Assembly (NCBI GenBank): GCA_021772465.1
Contig: JAJFLX010000003.1
Location: forward strand, 62,001-126,000
Length of the DNA stretch: 64,000 nucleotides
From: Chlamydiota bacterium
GTDB lineage: Bacteria; Chlamydiota; Chlamydiia; Chlamydiales; JAAKFR01
Direction of reading: 5' to 3'
The notes beneath the pieces are model-generated. The model worked only from the letters and a program-made list of their open reading frames with translations. It was not told the DNA's origin and made no database searches. A program made the position numbers and the translations under genes. Below, piece after piece: positions 50,913 through 60,039 of the stretch; within the stretch, counting starts at the first letter, position 1, and the number at the start of each line of letters is the position of its first letter.

Positions 50913-51172
50913 ACTGATTCCTGCGGTTCAAAAGCAGTGCACAAAGCCTCGCCCTTCTCATCGAGCTCGATCTCACCATTGCGTTTTTTTATGAGGGTCT
51001 CAATACGCGTTTCAACTGCAGTGAGCTTATTGCCGCAAGCCGAGATGAGCTTATCTGCTTCCTCGTAGAGTTTAAGAGACTCATCGAGAGGAACACCTCC
51101 CGAGTTCATCCGCTCTAAAATGGCTTCTAGTCTAGAAAAAGCCTCTTCAAATCGAAAAGGTTGTTCACTCAT
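50909..51172 (-). CDS. xseB: exodeoxyribonuclease VII small subunit
   Basis: The 87-residue protein has the XseB pattern [21 protein letters not shown] and [19 protein letters not shown] chose ATG 51172; a GTG three codons upstream (51181) is an alternative. It overlaps both xseA (8 bases) and dxs (4 bases). Confidence 0.95.
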   Translation of the reverse strand: MSEQPFRFEEAFSRLEAILERMNSGGVPLDESLKLYEEADKLISACGNKLTAVETRIETLIKKRNGEIELDEKGEALCTAFEPQESV

Positions 51173-52496
51173 CTTCCACACTCAGAGTTTTGGTCCCATC
51201 GGCAAGTCGCGCCTCCACTCTCTGCCCTGGGATGAGTTTTTTTGTGGATACTACTATGGAACCCTCATTAATAGCAAAAAGGATGGCATACCCCCTCTTC
51301 AAGACATTTTTTGGATCGACCGCTTGAAGGGCTTGAATCACCTGGGTTAGCTTTTGTTTTCTCAAATGAAGCTGACTCTGTACCGATTCGGCGAGGCGCC
51401 TTGTTTGCTGATCAAGCTTATGGCGGTATGCTTGCAAAAGTGTCGTCGGTTTGAGCGCTTTGGCTTGCCTTTGGCGTCCAGCTAAGAGATCGCGTCGCCT
51501 TTGGAGAGCTGATTTCATGACCGATTCAAGCTTAGATTTGCACTCGTCGAGCCTCTGGAAGGGGAGGGCTAAAAGAGAAGTTGAGGAGGCGAGTAGTGGG
51601 GAGCGCACGACTCCTTCGAGCTGCGCCCGCTTATGTCTCATCTGAAAGGAGAGAGTAGAAGAGAGCTGCTCGTGCATTTTGTTCAAAAAGTTGAGATGGG
51701 CCTGTTTTTCGTCGGTGACAAGCTCAGCGGCTGCCGAAGGGGTTGGGGCTCGTACATCGGCCACAAAATCAGCGAGGGTGACATCCGTTTCGTGTCCTAC
51801 CGCTGAAACAATGGGAATGCGGCTCTCATAAATAGCTCGTGCAACGATCTCTTCGTTAAAGGGCCACAAATCCTCAAGGCTGCCCCCTCCGCGCCCGACA
51901 ATCATGACATCACAGAGATTCAGTCGATTCATCTGCTCAATCGCTTCAGCTATCTCATACGCAGCTTCACCCCCTTGCACGCGAACAGGGTTTAACAGGA
52001 GCTGAAAACCGGAGAATCTACGTGTGAGAACCTGAATTATATCGCGAATGACAGCTCCAGTTGGGCTGGTGACAACCCCAATTTTCAGAGGAAATCTGGG
52101 CAGGGGCTTCTTTTTTTCTGCCTCAAACCATCCACGCTCTTGCAATTTTTTTTTGAGCCGTTCGAGTCGCAAAAGAAGTTCACCAACTCCTTGAAATTCG
52201 AGTGAGTTCACAAGCATTTGGTAGCGGCCGTGGGGGGCGTAAACTGAGATGTTGCCCTTGAGGATCACTTGATCTCCCTCTTTAGGTTTTCGATCTAGAC
52301 GCGAGAAAGCGTTTCGAAACATCACGGCAGGGATTTTGGCTCCAGCATCTTTCAAATCGAAATAGAAGTGCCCACTCGAATGCGCTTTTCCATTTGAAAT
52401 CTCTCCTTGCACTGTGCAGGACGCAAAGGAGGATTCAAGCTGGTTTTTGATCTGGTGTGTGAGCTGGGTGACAGTGAGAGTTGACGGTTGGTACAC
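51165..52496 (-). CDS. xseA: exodeoxyribonuclease VII large subunit
   Basis: XseA is the nuclease subunit of Exo VII, which degrades single-stranded DNA. The OB-fold start (TVTQLTHQIKNQLESSF to GDQVILKGNISVYAPHGRYQ) and the nuclease core (IGVVTSPTGAVIRDIIQVLTRRF, VGRGGGSLEDLWPFNEE, GHETDVTLADFVADVRAPTP) are complete. 443 aa; GTG start. It is divergent from tpiA, 38 bases away. Confidence 0.96.
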   Translation of the reverse strand: MYQPSTLTVTQLTHQIKNQLESSFASCTVQGEISNGKAHSSGHFYFDLKDAGAKIPAVMFRNAFSRLDRKPKEGDQVILKGNISVYAPHGRYQMLVNSLEFQGVGELLLRLERLKKKLQERGWFEAEKKKPLPRFPLKIGVVTSPTGAVIRDIIQVLTRRFSGFQLLLNPVRVQGGEAAYEIAEAIEQMNRLNLCDVMIVGRGGGSLEDLWPFNEEIVARAIYESRIPIVSAVGHETDVTLADFVADVRAPTPSAAAELVTDEKQAHLNFLNKMHEQLSSTLSFQMRHKRAQLEGVVRSPLLASSTSLLALPFQRLDECKSKLESVMKSALQRRRDLLAGRQRQAKALKPTTLLQAYRHKLDQQTRRLAESVQSQLHLRKQKLTQVIQALQAVDPKNVLKRGYAILFAINEGSIVVSTKKLIPGQRVEARLADGTKTLSVEDE

Positions 52497-52534
52497 GACT
52501 ATGCTATTTTCTTAATGAAATTTAGGACACTTCT

Positions 52535-53317
52535 ATGGCACCGAGAGCAAAAAAGCCCCCCAGGCCACTCATTATCGTTGGAAATTGGAAAATGTACAAA
52601 ACCATCGATGAAGCGTGCGAGTTTATAAAAACTTTAGCACCCCTGATTGAGAAGAGTCAAGCTGCTGTTTACCTCGCTGTACCTTTTACAGCCATCCAAG
52701 CAGCGGCTGAGATTACCCCTACAATCACCGTGGGCGCTCAGAACATGAGTGATGCGACAGAGGGCGCTTTCACAGGAGAGATCGCCGCGCGCATGCTCAA
52801 AGAGGTGAGAGCACAATTTGTCATTTTGGGCCACTCTGAGCGGAGGCATCTGTTTCATGAATCGAACGCTTTTATCAACCGAAAGGTACACCGCGCCCTA
52901 CAGGAGGGGATTCAGCCCCTTCTCTGTGTAGGAGAGACCCTAGAGCAGCGCGAGAGAAACGAGGTGCGAGAGGTGCTCAAAGAGCAGATCTTTCAATCGC
53001 TCGAAGGGGTGACGAAAGAGCAAATGGGTGAAGTCCTTCTTGCCTATGAACCGGTTTGGGCGATTGGGACAGGCAAAGTAGCGACCCCAGAGCAAGCGCA
53101 AGAGACGCACGCTTTATGCCGCGAGATCGTAGCAGAAGCGTGGGGGAAGCGGGTGGCAAACAAAGTTGTCATCCAATACGGGGGGTCTGTCAAGCCAGAC
53201 AACGCCAAAGCGCTGCTTTCTGAGCCCGATATCGATGGCCTTCTCGTTGGGGGCGCTTCGCTTACAGCTCCATCTTTTAATGAAATTATCCACGCATACC
53301 AAGGGGACTTGACGTGA
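52535..53317 (+). CDS. tpiA: triosephosphate isomerase
   Basis: TpiA interconverts dihydroxyacetone phosphate and glyceraldehyde-3-phosphate. Active residues are N17 and K19 (VGNWKMYKT), H100 (ILGHSERR) and E172 (AYEPVWAIGTGK), with the phosphate loop QYGGSVKPDNA. 260 aa, with a short basic N-terminal extension. The secG start codon GTG overlaps its stop by 4 bases. Confidence 0.97.
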   Translation: MAPRAKKPPRPLIIVGNWKMYKTIDEACEFIKTLAPLIEKSQAAVYLAVPFTAIQAAAEITPTITVGAQNMSDATEGAFTGEIAARMLKEVRAQFVILGHSERRHLFHESNAFINRKVHRALQEGIQPLLCVGETLEQRERNEVREVLKEQIFQSLEGVTKEQMGEVLLAYEPVWAIGTGKVATPEQAQETHALCREIVAEAWGKRVANKVVIQYGGSVKPDNAKALLSEPDIDGLLVGGASLTAPSFNEIIHAYQGDLT

Positions 53318-53601
53318 CTTTTGTCTACTATCTCTTTTTATTCCTTTTTCTTTTTCTGACAGCACTTCTTTGCTTTATTATCTTGATTCAAGAGAGTAAA
53401 TCATCAGGTTTAGGTGCCTCCTTTGGCGGTGAAGCGAGCGACTCTCTTTTTGGAACCTCGACGCCTGAGGTGCTCAAAAAGGTTACTGGATGGCTCTCCT
53501 TTATTTTCTTAGCGGGTTGCGTCGTTCTCTCAGTTTGGACAGGGGCCATGGGACGCGCTAAAAGTAAAAATAGCATCACAACTGAATTTATAGAGCAATG
53601 A
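53314..53601 (+). CDS. secG: preprotein translocase subunit SecG
   Basis: SecG is the small membrane subunit of SecYEG. Two membrane spans (YYLFLFLFLFLTALLCFIIL; GWLSFIFLAGCVVLSVW) surround the conserved SKSSGLGASFGGEASDSLFG loop. 95 aa, GTG start overlapping tpiA. tpiA-secG adjacency is widely conserved. It overlaps def by 4 bases. Confidence 0.94.
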   Translation: MTFVYYLFLFLFLFLTALLCFIILIQESKSSGLGASFGGEASDSLFGTSTPEVLKKVTGWLSFIFLAGCVVLSVWTGAMGRAKSKNSITTEFIEQ

Positions 53602-54140
53602 GACCCTCCTACGGCAAGGTGCTATCTGTTCGGTATTATGGCGATCCCATTTTACGAAAGAAAGCAGTCTTAATTTCCGACATCACTCCCATGATTGAAG
53701 AGCTTGCCGGGGATATGATAGAGACTATGTACGCCTACAATGGGATTGGAATTGCAGGACCTCAAGTAGGGCATCTCTTGCGAATTTTTGTCTCGATTGT
53801 CGATTTTGAGGATGAGGCAGGGGAGCTCCATCTCTGTGACCCTCTCATCTACATCAACCCTAAGCTCTTAAATCCAAGTGATGTGATGGTAGAACGCTCG
53901 GAGGGGTGTCTCTCGATACCGGGAGTTTTTGTCCCCGCAGTTCGTCCTGCGACGGTTGAAATTGAGGCGATGGATCTCAAAGGGAAGCTGTTCAAAAAAA
54001 AGTGCGCTCGCCTCCTCGCCACTCATGTCATGCATGAAAATGACCACCTCAATGGTGTGCTCAACATTGACCGCGTTCCAAGCGGTGAGAGAAAAAAACT
54101 CGAGCCTACACTTCGTCAGATCAAGAAAAAGTATTGCTGA
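53598..54140 (+). CDS. def: peptide deformylase
   Basis: Def removes formyl groups from nascent proteins. The metal ligands are C104 (EGCLS) and H146/H150 (HENDH), with catalytic E147. Motif 1 reads GIGIAGPQVG, with Gly in place of the usual second Ala. 180 aa. It overlaps secG by 4 bases and the next start by one base (TGATG). Confidence 0.96.
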   Translation: MRPSYGKVLSVRYYGDPILRKKAVLISDITPMIEELAGDMIETMYAYNGIGIAGPQVGHLLRIFVSIVDFEDEAGELHLCDPLIYINPKLLNPSDVMVERSEGCLSIPGVFVPAVRPATVEIEAMDLKGKLFKKKCARLLATHVMHENDHLNGVLNIDRVPSGERKKLEPTLRQIKKKYC

Positions 54141-55567
54141 TGGATTCTAGCCAGCTCCAGCACCTCCATCAGATCGGCATCTCACTCTCTGCAGAGCACC
54201 ACTTGCCGACGCTCCTCGAAGGGGTGCTCAAAGGGGCAAAAGAGCTCACCGAAGCAGAAGGGGGCACGCTTTACCGAGTGGTGGATGAGAAGCTCGTCCG
54301 TTTCGAGATCATCACCAATGACACCCTCGGCCTCCACTTAGGAGGCACCTCGTCTGAATCGATTCCCTATCCCGATCTGCCACTTTTTACCGAGTCGGGC
54401 GAGCCCAACGAAACTTTAATTGTCGCGTATGCGGTCAATCACAAACAAATTGTCGATGTGGAGGATGCCTACAGCGAGTCGGGATTTGATTTTTCAGGCA
54501 CCCGTCAGTTTGATGAGAAGACGGGTTACCGCACGCGCGCTGTGCTCACTGTTCCGATTCTCAACCATGAGGGGGAGGTGGTCGCTGTCTTGCAACTACT
54601 GAAACCGACCCCTTTCACAAAGGATTCGAAGCAGCTGGCGCTCTCCTTGGCCTCACAAGCGGGAGTTGCTATAGAAAACCAGCAGCTTCTTCACGATTTT
54701 AAGGCGCTCTTCGAGTCTTTTATCCGTGTGATCGCAGAGACCATCGATGAGAAGTCTCCCTTTACAGGAAATCACGCGAAACGAGTTCCGATCCTAACTG
54801 GTCTTCTAGCGCGGGCGGTTTCTGCTTCTCCCCGTTTTGAAACGATTTTTTCACAAGATCAGCTCGAAGAGATACAAATTGCCGCCCACCTCCACGATTG
54901 TGGGAAAATCGCCACTCCCTCTTACTTGATGGAGAAAAAGAGTAAGCTCGAAGGGGTCTTTGATCGTATCGATTCCATAGAAGAGCGTTTCGAAGCGCTT
55001 TGCACTCCAGCTCCCACAGCTGAAGTGGCCGCGATGCTCCGAGAGGAGCTAGAATTTCTCAAAAAGTGTAACCGCGGAGAAGAGGTCTTAGAAGGGGAGC
55101 GTCTGCAGCGGATCTCGAGGTGGCTCAAACCGGGTGAGATTGAACATCTGACTCTAAAAAAGGGGAATTTGACCGGCGAAGAGAGAGCGCTTGTCGAACA
55201 CCACGTAGTTGTCACCCATCAGATGCTCTCAAAGCTTCCCTTTCCTAAAACGCTTCGCGCTGTCGCTGAAATTGCTGCATCACATCATGAGCGTATCGAT
55301 GGGAGGGGGTACCCTAGAGGCCTTAAAGGGGAGCAGATTCTTTTGCAAGCGCGCATCTTGGCTATAGCCGACACTTTTGAGGCGCTCAGCGCTCCAGATC
55401 GCCCCTACAAGCGCCCCTATCCGCTCTCACAAGTGTTTAAGATAATGAAAGATATGGTAGATAAGGGGCATATCGATTCCCAGCTCGTCGATCTCTTTCT
55501 CTCCGAAAAAGTCTACCTTCCCTATGCGAGCCGTTTTTTGATGCCCGAGCAAATCGATGTCGATTAA
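54140..55567 (+). CDS. GAF and HD-GYP domain phosphohydrolase
   Basis: The 475-residue protein has a GAF sensor domain (about 10-185) and an HD-GYP domain (about 190-470). The HD pair is at 252-253 (HLHDCGKIA) and the GYP region at 382-392 (HHERIDGRGYP). HD-GYP proteins hydrolyse cyclic di-GMP. Between the HD and the later conserved histidines about 75 extra residues are inserted (KLEGVFDRIDSIEERFEAL to LEGERLQRISRWLKPGE). I chose ATG 54140 (TGATG with def); TTG 54134 is an alternative. Its ligand, and whether a diguanylate cyclase exists in the genome, are unknown. Confidence 0.92.
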   Translation: MDSSQLQHLHQIGISLSAEHHLPTLLEGVLKGAKELTEAEGGTLYRVVDEKLVRFEIITNDTLGLHLGGTSSESIPYPDLPLFTESGEPNETLIVAYAVNHKQIVDVEDAYSESGFDFSGTRQFDEKTGYRTRAVLTVPILNHEGEVVAVLQLLKPTPFTKDSKQLALSLASQAGVAIENQQLLHDFKALFESFIRVIAETIDEKSPFTGNHAKRVPILTGLLARAVSASPRFETIFSQDQLEEIQIAAHLHDCGKIATPSYLMEKKSKLEGVFDRIDSIEERFEALCTPAPTAEVAAMLREELEFLKKCNRGEEVLEGERLQRISRWLKPGEIEHLTLKKGNLTGEERALVEHHVVVTHQMLSKLPFPKTLRAVAEIAASHHERIDGRGYPRGLKGEQILLQARILAIADTFEALSAPDRPYKRPYPLSQVFKIMKDMVDKGHIDSQLVDLFLSEKVYLPYASRFLMPEQIDVD

Positions 55568-57800
55568 GTGCGCACTTTGCTCGCTTCCTTGTGCAAATTC
55601 TCCTCCCGCACTCGATGAGCTCAAATTTTGTTGTACGGGCTGTCTGACTGTCTATCAAATTCTAGAAAAACAGGGCTATCACGTAAAAGAAGAGTCTTCT
55701 CCTTTAAAACCTCTTGAAGGAGAGACTCATCTCCTTCATCTTGAAGTGGGGGGAATGTGGTGTCCTGGGTGCGCTGATGCGATCGAGTGGGTCTTTCAAC
55801 GAATGGTGGGGATCAAAAAGTGTTGGGTCGATTACACTTGCGATCTCGCAAAGATCGAGTTTTATCCAACGCATCTCTCAAAAGCAGATATCTTTCAAAA
55901 ATTCGATGCACTGGGCTACCGGGCATCGACACTATTTGCTCAAGCTCCTCGAAGCTCGCGCCTGATGTGGATCCGTTTTATCGTCACCACCTTTTGCACC
56001 TTAAATCTTATGATGCTTGCCTACCCCCTCTATTTGGAGCATTTTGGTTTTTCAACAGAGGGGTATGAGACAACTGTTGGATGGCTCTCTTTTGCTCTCG
56101 CAGTGCCACTCATCACTTATGGAGCGTGGCCTTTTTGGAAACGGTTTAAACTTAGTCTTCAAACGGGTGTCTTTCGGATGGAAACGCTCGTTTTGATGGG
56201 AGTGAGTACTGCCTTTCTCTACTCTGGAATTGAGTTACTTCAGGGGCACTATACAGCTATTTACTTCGATACGATGGGAATGCTTCTCACCTTTGTACTT
56301 CTCGGAAATTTGCTGCAGCAACGGGCAAAATTTTCTGCGAAAGAGAGTCTTGCCCGTCTAGTGCGTCGTTTGCCCCAAAAGGGGTTGAAAGAGGTAGCTT
56401 CGGGAGAGTATCAAATGGTGCCGCTCAAGGAGATCAAAATTGGGGATACTATTTTGGCACGTACTGGAGAGAAAATCGTGCTCGATGGTGAGATCTCTGT
56501 AGGAGAGGGGTGGGTAGATGCGAGTGTGATGAGTGGTGAAGCGACCCCCTCCCACGTGAAAGTTGGCTCCTCAGTCATAGGGGGGAGCCTCGTCAAACAG
56601 GGGGCACTGCATATTCGCATCACTGCTGAGGCAGAGAGTAGTGTGCTCGCCACGCTGTGTCGTCTCATTGAGGGCGAGTGGTCGCGCAAGCTTGTAGAGA
56701 GATCTCCGCTCGACCGCCTCCTTCGGGTATTTATCCCTTTTGTGATTGGAATAGCTCTTTTAGGGGGGCTCTTGGGCGGGGTGGAGCGCGCACTTACCGT
56801 GATGCTCATCTCTTGTCCTTGCGCAATTGGAATTGCTGCACCTCTTGTGGAGGCGAGGATGCTCGAGCTTTTTGCCAAGCGAGGAGCTGCTTTGCGCAAT
56901 CGGGGCGCCTTGGCTCCTCTCGCTAATAATCCCCTTTTCGTTTTTGACAAGACAGGCACCTTGACTGAGGGGAAATTTCAGCTCCTCGAGGGGCTCGATG
57001 ATCTCCCTCTCGAGCACCATGCGCTTTTAAAGGGGCTAGCATCGCAATCTGTGCACCCCGTTGCTACGGCTCTTTCGGAGGCGCTTTTGGGTTCAACTGT
57101 TTTGTTAGACCACGTCGAGGAGGTTATCGGTCGTGGCATGAGAGCGTACTATAGGGGGAGTGAGCTGCTTTTGGGTTCACACACTTTTTTTCAAGAGCGA
57201 GGGTTTGATTGCAAAGAGGGGGTGGGTACGACAGTCCATTTTAGCTATGAAGGGAGGCTCACCACTTTTCAATTGGGCGACAAGCTCCGCTCGGATATCC
57301 CTCGAGTCGATGGAGTTATTCTTTCGGGGGATACCCCCGCTCTCGTAGAGGCGATCGCGGAGCAACTCCAATTTCGCTCGGGGAAGGGGGGGCTTTCCCC
57401 TCTTCAAAAAAAAGAGGAGATCGAAAAACTTCCTAAGCCTGTCGTGATGGTAGGCGATGGCGTCAATGACGCTCTTGCGCTCAGCGCAGCTGATGTGGGG
57501 ATCTCAGTCGTTTCTGCGACCGACCTCTCCATCGAGGTTTCAGACATCTTGCTCACCAAAGATTCACTTGAGGCACTTCCAGAGCTTGTCGAAATCGCCA
57601 AGCGAGGGAAGCGCTTGATCTTGCAAAATTTGATCGCCTCGTTTGGCTACAACTCTTTGGCGCTTCTTCTGGCGCTTTCAGGGGGACTGACCCCATTAAT
57701 TGCCGTACTAGCGATGTTTTTAAGCAGTCTCTTTGTGACGCTCAATTCGATGCGGCTCACTCTTTTGAATACAACTAAGCATTATAGCGGCAAGTTTTAG
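55557..57800 (+). CDS. P1B-type heavy-metal (copper) ATPase, FixI/CopA2-like
   Basis: The protein pumps a soft metal, most likely Cu+, across the inner membrane. An N-terminal Cys-rich domain (CALCSLPC, FCCTGC) is followed by an HMA-like domain with WCPGC (C69, C72), the SGEAT phosphatase loop at 326-330, the metal-binding SCPCAIG (420-422), phosphorylation site D464 (DKTGTLTEG), and GDGVNDALALSAADVGI. The extra N-terminal zinc-finger-like domain is typical of FixI/CopA2 pumps that load cytochrome oxidases. 747 aa. It overlaps the HD-GYP gene by 11 bases. No cbb3 oxidase genes are nearby. Confidence 0.93.
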   Translation: MSIKCALCSLPCANSPPALDELKFCCTGCLTVYQILEKQGYHVKEESSPLKPLEGETHLLHLEVGGMWCPGCADAIEWVFQRMVGIKKCWVDYTCDLAKIEFYPTHLSKADIFQKFDALGYRASTLFAQAPRSSRLMWIRFIVTTFCTLNLMMLAYPLYLEHFGFSTEGYETTVGWLSFALAVPLITYGAWPFWKRFKLSLQTGVFRMETLVLMGVSTAFLYSGIELLQGHYTAIYFDTMGMLLTFVLLGNLLQQRAKFSAKESLARLVRRLPQKGLKEVASGEYQMVPLKEIKIGDTILARTGEKIVLDGEISVGEGWVDASVMSGEATPSHVKVGSSVIGGSLVKQGALHIRITAEAESSVLATLCRLIEGEWSRKLVERSPLDRLLRVFIPFVIGIALLGGLLGGVERALTVMLISCPCAIGIAAPLVEARMLELFAKRGAALRNRGALAPLANNPLFVFDKTGTLTEGKFQLLEGLDDLPLEHHALLKGLASQSVHPVATALSEALLGSTVLLDHVEEVIGRGMRAYYRGSELLLGSHTFFQERGFDCKEGVGTTVHFSYEGRLTTFQLGDKLRSDIPRVDGVILSGDTPALVEAIAEQLQFRSGKGGLSPLQKKEEIEKLPKPVVMVGDGVNDALALSAADVGISVVSATDLSIEVSDILLTKDSLEALPELVEIAKRGKRLILQNLIASFGYNSLALLLALSGGLTPLIAVLAMFLSSLFVTLNSMRLTLLNTTKHYSGKF

Positions 57801-57867
57801 GTAGCAATCAGGGTCCTAGAAGTGAGCCGATTTTTTTCATTGAAACACCAAGTGCAAGACGGCCTCC

Positions 57868-60039
57868 CTAGATGCACGACTTACGAAGAGGGGGAGGGCC
57901 TCTGTCGAGTTTCAAAGAGATCGAGTAGCGGTTATCCGACTCAAGTTTTTCATAAGTGAAATTGAATCGCCAGTGTTGAAAAACGACGGTGCCTAGCTGA
58001 AACTCATATTCAAAGAAGGTGGGCTGGTCTCGAATAGACCACCCTTTTCGGAGATCAATTTTGGCGCTCCAATCGGGATTGAGTCGAATGAAGGTGCGAA
58101 AGAGGGCGATCTGCCTCTTTAAAGAGAGGGCAGACTCGAGAAGCTCGTCTTGCGTGCGCACTGTGTCTAGTATGAAATTGTAGAAGTCGGCCTTTCTCCA
58201 ATCGTAAGGGCTGTGGTAGCGGTACTCAGCAGCAAAAGCCAAAAGATCGCTGTAGGTCCACTCGAGGCGGGCGCAGTAGAAATCGACCCGCTTGTTGCGA
58301 AAATTCCACCCTCCATTGATGGTTCCAAATATCCGGGGATGAGGTTGCCACTCGAGGTTGAGATACCCTTTAGGGATAGCCTGAGGGATCGTCTGCTCGT
58401 CGAGGTAGGCATTCGTCCAAAGATCGATCCAGAAGGGGCGCATCACTCCGCAGGGGGCTTTTACAAAAAGACTCGAGCTCACTCCAAAACGGATCAGGTT
58501 GAGCCGGTCATAACCATCCTCTATCGAAAAAATGAAGTGATTGTCTGTACTCACTTTTGGGTGTGAAAGGTAGCGGTAGTGGATGTAGGGCTCAATCACA
58601 TGTTTCAACTGCTCAGATCTTGCTGATAGAGACGTTTCGAGCCGCAGACCGAGCTCACCCACGGCTTGTCCCGCTGACCCCCCCCCTGGGCTATTGGAGT
58701 AGGCAATCCCGATCAAACCCGCCTCAGGGGTAAAGGTGACAGGTCCGAAAAAGAAGGGGCGGTAGAGAAAAGGGTGGATCGACACGCGTCCTGCATCGAA
58801 GTCTTTGGCAGCCACAACATCGTCGCTGAAGACGTAGTTGAGATAGCCCGCACTAAAATCATTTTGAATGAGAATTCCCGTGCCAGGGATCTCAAAGGGG
58901 TGCCAATTCAAGGCCAAGGTGGGGAGCTGCTGGTCGACTGATTGAAAATCGTTGACCCGGACCCTTGCGAAGAGGTTTCCAATCCAGCTCTCGTGCTCGC
59001 TCCTTAAATTTAGCTCGGTTTTGCCTGCAGTTTTTAACTCAAAATCGCGGAGTTCAAAATCTGCTGCCATCTGCGCATCGCTTACAAAGTCGTAGCGCCC
59101 CTTCACCTCCACCCCCCGGATGCAGTCGTAGAGGGTACCTTGAAACCGGTAACGGTCCCGTTTTCGTCTATCGCTAATTGCGATGTCGTGTGCGTAGTAG
59201 CTGCGAGTATAAAACTCGGTGGCTCGAAATTTGGGGTTGTAACGCGTCTCAATCCCTCCTCCTGGGCCATGCCCAAAGAAGGCATCGAGGCGGGCAAAAC
59301 CTTTGAACTCTCCGAGTGCGAGAAACTGGTAGAGTAGGCTGAGGTGAGACCCCATAAACCCTCCCCATCCAAACTTGAGAGCAAAAGGAGAGGTGCCGAA
59401 ATTATCGAGATCGACTTTCAGTTGAGGGAGCCAAAAAAGAGGGACACGGTTCACACGGAAACGTAGATTCGAGGCCGTGACGATCCGATCGGGTGAGAGC
59501 TCGATTGTGGGGGTCTCTATGACGATCCCTCTTGATCCTCCTTCACTTGTAGAGATGGATCCATTGAGCACGACAAGCTCGCCTGACTCGAGAAGTAAGA
59601 CCTCCTCGCCGGAGACATACCAGGGAGGCTGCGCGGTCTTCCCATTGATTAAGTAGCCCCGGTGGGTGAGAAAATCGTAGTAGAGAAAATCGCCCACAAG
59701 GACCCACTGCTCGTAGTCGATGAGCAAGTTCCCCCTGCACTGTACGGTGTAAATAGGGAGCTCTCCTTCGAGCTTACGGGTGTAGATGAACTCTTCCGCT
59801 TGGATACGAAGCCCGGGCGCTGAGAGAATTCCCCCTGAGTCAGTTGTGAGGACTCCATCTTCATAGCAGGGATCGATCAAATCGACAACTACCTGATCCT
59901 CGATCTCTACAAGAGCTTGCTGGAAGGGGCGGCAGATGTAGCACTCGGTGTTCCAAATTTCAGGCAGCTTGGAAGTGATGTCATCCCCGAAGAGAGGGAG
60001 AAATAGGCATAGGCATAACAAAGGCCGGATCATGTTCAC
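57868..60039 (-). CDS. LptD-like outer-membrane LPS-assembly protein
   Basis: The 723-residue protein has a signal peptide (RPLLCLCLFLPLFGDD), an N-terminal OstA-type domain (VLTTDSGGILSAPGLRIQAE, GYLINGKTAQPPWYVSGEEV) and a long C-terminal beta barrel with LptD-like passages (RVPLFWLPQLKVDLDNFGTSPFALKFG). LptD inserts lipopolysaccharide in the outer leaflet. It overlaps the upstream HEAT gene by 4 bases. Cys residues are present at the N-terminus but I cannot match them to the E. coli disulfide pairs. A chlamydial-specific LptD is likely; a related barrel protein is the alternative. Confidence 0.85.
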   Translation of the reverse strand: MNMIRPLLCLCLFLPLFGDDITSKLPEIWNTECYICRPFQQALVEIEDQVVVDLIDPCYEDGVLTTDSGGILSAPGLRIQAEEFIYTRKLEGELPIYTVQCRGNLLIDYEQWVLVGDFLYYDFLTHRGYLINGKTAQPPWYVSGEEVLLLESGELVVLNGSISTSEGGSRGIVIETPTIELSPDRIVTASNLRFRVNRVPLFWLPQLKVDLDNFGTSPFALKFGWGGFMGSHLSLLYQFLALGEFKGFARLDAFFGHGPGGGIETRYNPKFRATEFYTRSYYAHDIAISDRRKRDRYRFQGTLYDCIRGVEVKGRYDFVSDAQMAADFELRDFELKTAGKTELNLRSEHESWIGNLFARVRVNDFQSVDQQLPTLALNWHPFEIPGTGILIQNDFSAGYLNYVFSDDVVAAKDFDAGRVSIHPFLYRPFFFGPVTFTPEAGLIGIAYSNSPGGGSAGQAVGELGLRLETSLSARSEQLKHVIEPYIHYRYLSHPKVSTDNHFIFSIEDGYDRLNLIRFGVSSSLFVKAPCGVMRPFWIDLWTNAYLDEQTIPQAIPKGYLNLEWQPHPRIFGTINGGWNFRNKRVDFYCARLEWTYSDLLAFAAEYRYHSPYDWRKADFYNFILDTVRTQDELLESALSLKRQIALFRTFIRLNPDWSAKIDLRKGWSIRDQPTFFEYEFQLGTVVFQHWRFNFTYEKLESDNRYSISLKLDRGPPPLRKSCI

